Origin: Gymnopus androsaceus JB14
Taxonomy: Eukaryota > Basidiomycota > Agaricomycetes > Agaricales > Omphalotaceae
Direction: 5' to 3'
DNA: 53,691 nt
Assembly (NCBI GenBank): GCA_009733575.1
Contig: ML769789.1
Coordinates: 1 to 53,691 of the forward strand
The notes beneath the pieces were generated by a model, which did no database searches, was not told the origin of the DNA, and saw nothing but the letters and a program-made list of their open reading frames with translations. Made by a program: the position numbers and the translations under genes. Position 1 is the stretch's first letter. Each line of letters opens with the position of its first letter. Positions 53,340 through 53,691 of this stretch are shown here, piece after piece.

Positions 53340-53691
53340 TTAACAAAAAATGTGTATATTATTAGGTTGACAATCGAGAGGTTGGATTTGGAATGGAGGA
53401 TAATTGCGAATGCTGTAGCGCTGGACTGGGACAAGGGAAACACTTTTGCGAGGTGGCAATTCAAAGTCATTATGGCCACTTTGAGCATGTGTCTGTAGTG
53501 CTTTCCAAGTGGTGACTATAGTTGAACAAGATGGATAAGGACATTGGTAGCCAAGAGATACCGGAAGCCCCTGTATATGGGGATAGATGGCTGCCTGATC
53601 AATTGGTGGAAGTTCAGTACTGATACGCCATGTATCCATTATAGCTGCAATAGCCTTGTGGTTATGCCGTTGGTCCTTGTGAAATCGCTGG
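53340..53691 (-). pseudogene. OrsD-type zinc-finger gene fragment running off the window
   Basis: The minus frame is open from the window edge: QRFHKDQRHNHKAIAAIMDT, then PHIQGLPVSLGYQCPYPSCS and TIVTTWKALQTHAQSGH, a C2H2 finger (C-x4-C...H-x4-H) typical of the OrsD family. It ends at 53340 after NYPPFQIQPLDCQPNN without further recognisable domains, and the DNA beyond is repetitive. It is therefore likely a 3'-truncated member; the 5' part lies outside. It points the same way as the RecQ pseudogene. Confidence 0.6.

Overview
The window looks like an accessory, repeat-rich compartment of a filamentous basidiomycete genome (class Agaricomycetes most likely; I cannot name the species). The reasons are short GT-AG introns of about 45-75 bp with acceptors after pyrimidine tracts, genes that only read through after splicing, and protein families typical of mushrooms and their relatives: giant OrsD-type zinc-finger/RecQ helicases, Fe(II)/2-oxoglutarate dioxygenase-like proteins, F-box proteins and divergent protein kinases. 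No bacterial, organellar or rRNA sequence was seen, and no tRNA could be supported by eye.

Layout. 0-6.5 kb holds relics of the OrsD/RecQ family (1-1123 and two near-identical copies at 2194-3312 and 5266-6515). The two copies surround a nested repeat block: two ~590-bp poly(A)-ended repeats flanking an array of hairpin units. 6.5-10.4 kb is gene-poor. 10.4-15.4 kb is the best conventional gene pair: a 907-residue kinase-like protein (minus) divergent from an F-box/leucine-rich protein (plus). 15.8-25.5 kb is mostly repeats: a dispersed element copy, inverted-repeat MITE candidates, minisatellites, a 630-bp CCTAC/CCTAG satellite, a Tc1/mariner-like MITE and a double-hairpin element. 26.6-30 kb holds an intact gene of unknown family and a 2OG-dioxygenase-like gene, both minus. 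31-35.3 kb is again repeats plus a RecQ-family fragment. 36-38.6 kb has a divergent pair: an unknown gene and a restriction-endonuclease-fold-like protein. 39.2-44.7 kb has a second, different 2OG-dioxygenase-like gene, a broken paralogue of the 26.6-kb unknown gene, and a zinc-finger gene carrying the C-terminal domain of the RecQ family but no helicase. 45.2-51.5 kb is a nearly full-length but damaged OrsD-RecQ gene. 51.8-53.7 kb has palindromes, ~345-bp tandem repeats and the edge of another OrsD gene.

Together: the OrsD-RecQ family (six full or partial copies plus one helicase-less relative) and the two dioxygenase-like genes, each near a member of one unknown protein family, form the recurrent content. 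A DNA-modifying dioxygenase, a RecQ-type helicase and repeats in one compartment suggests a mobile-element or genome-defence setting, but this is inference. Short AATT-centred palindromes recur through the non-genic DNA and are not explained by any gene.

Limits: all splice sites and homologies were read by eye; no alignment, profile search or RNA evidence was available.
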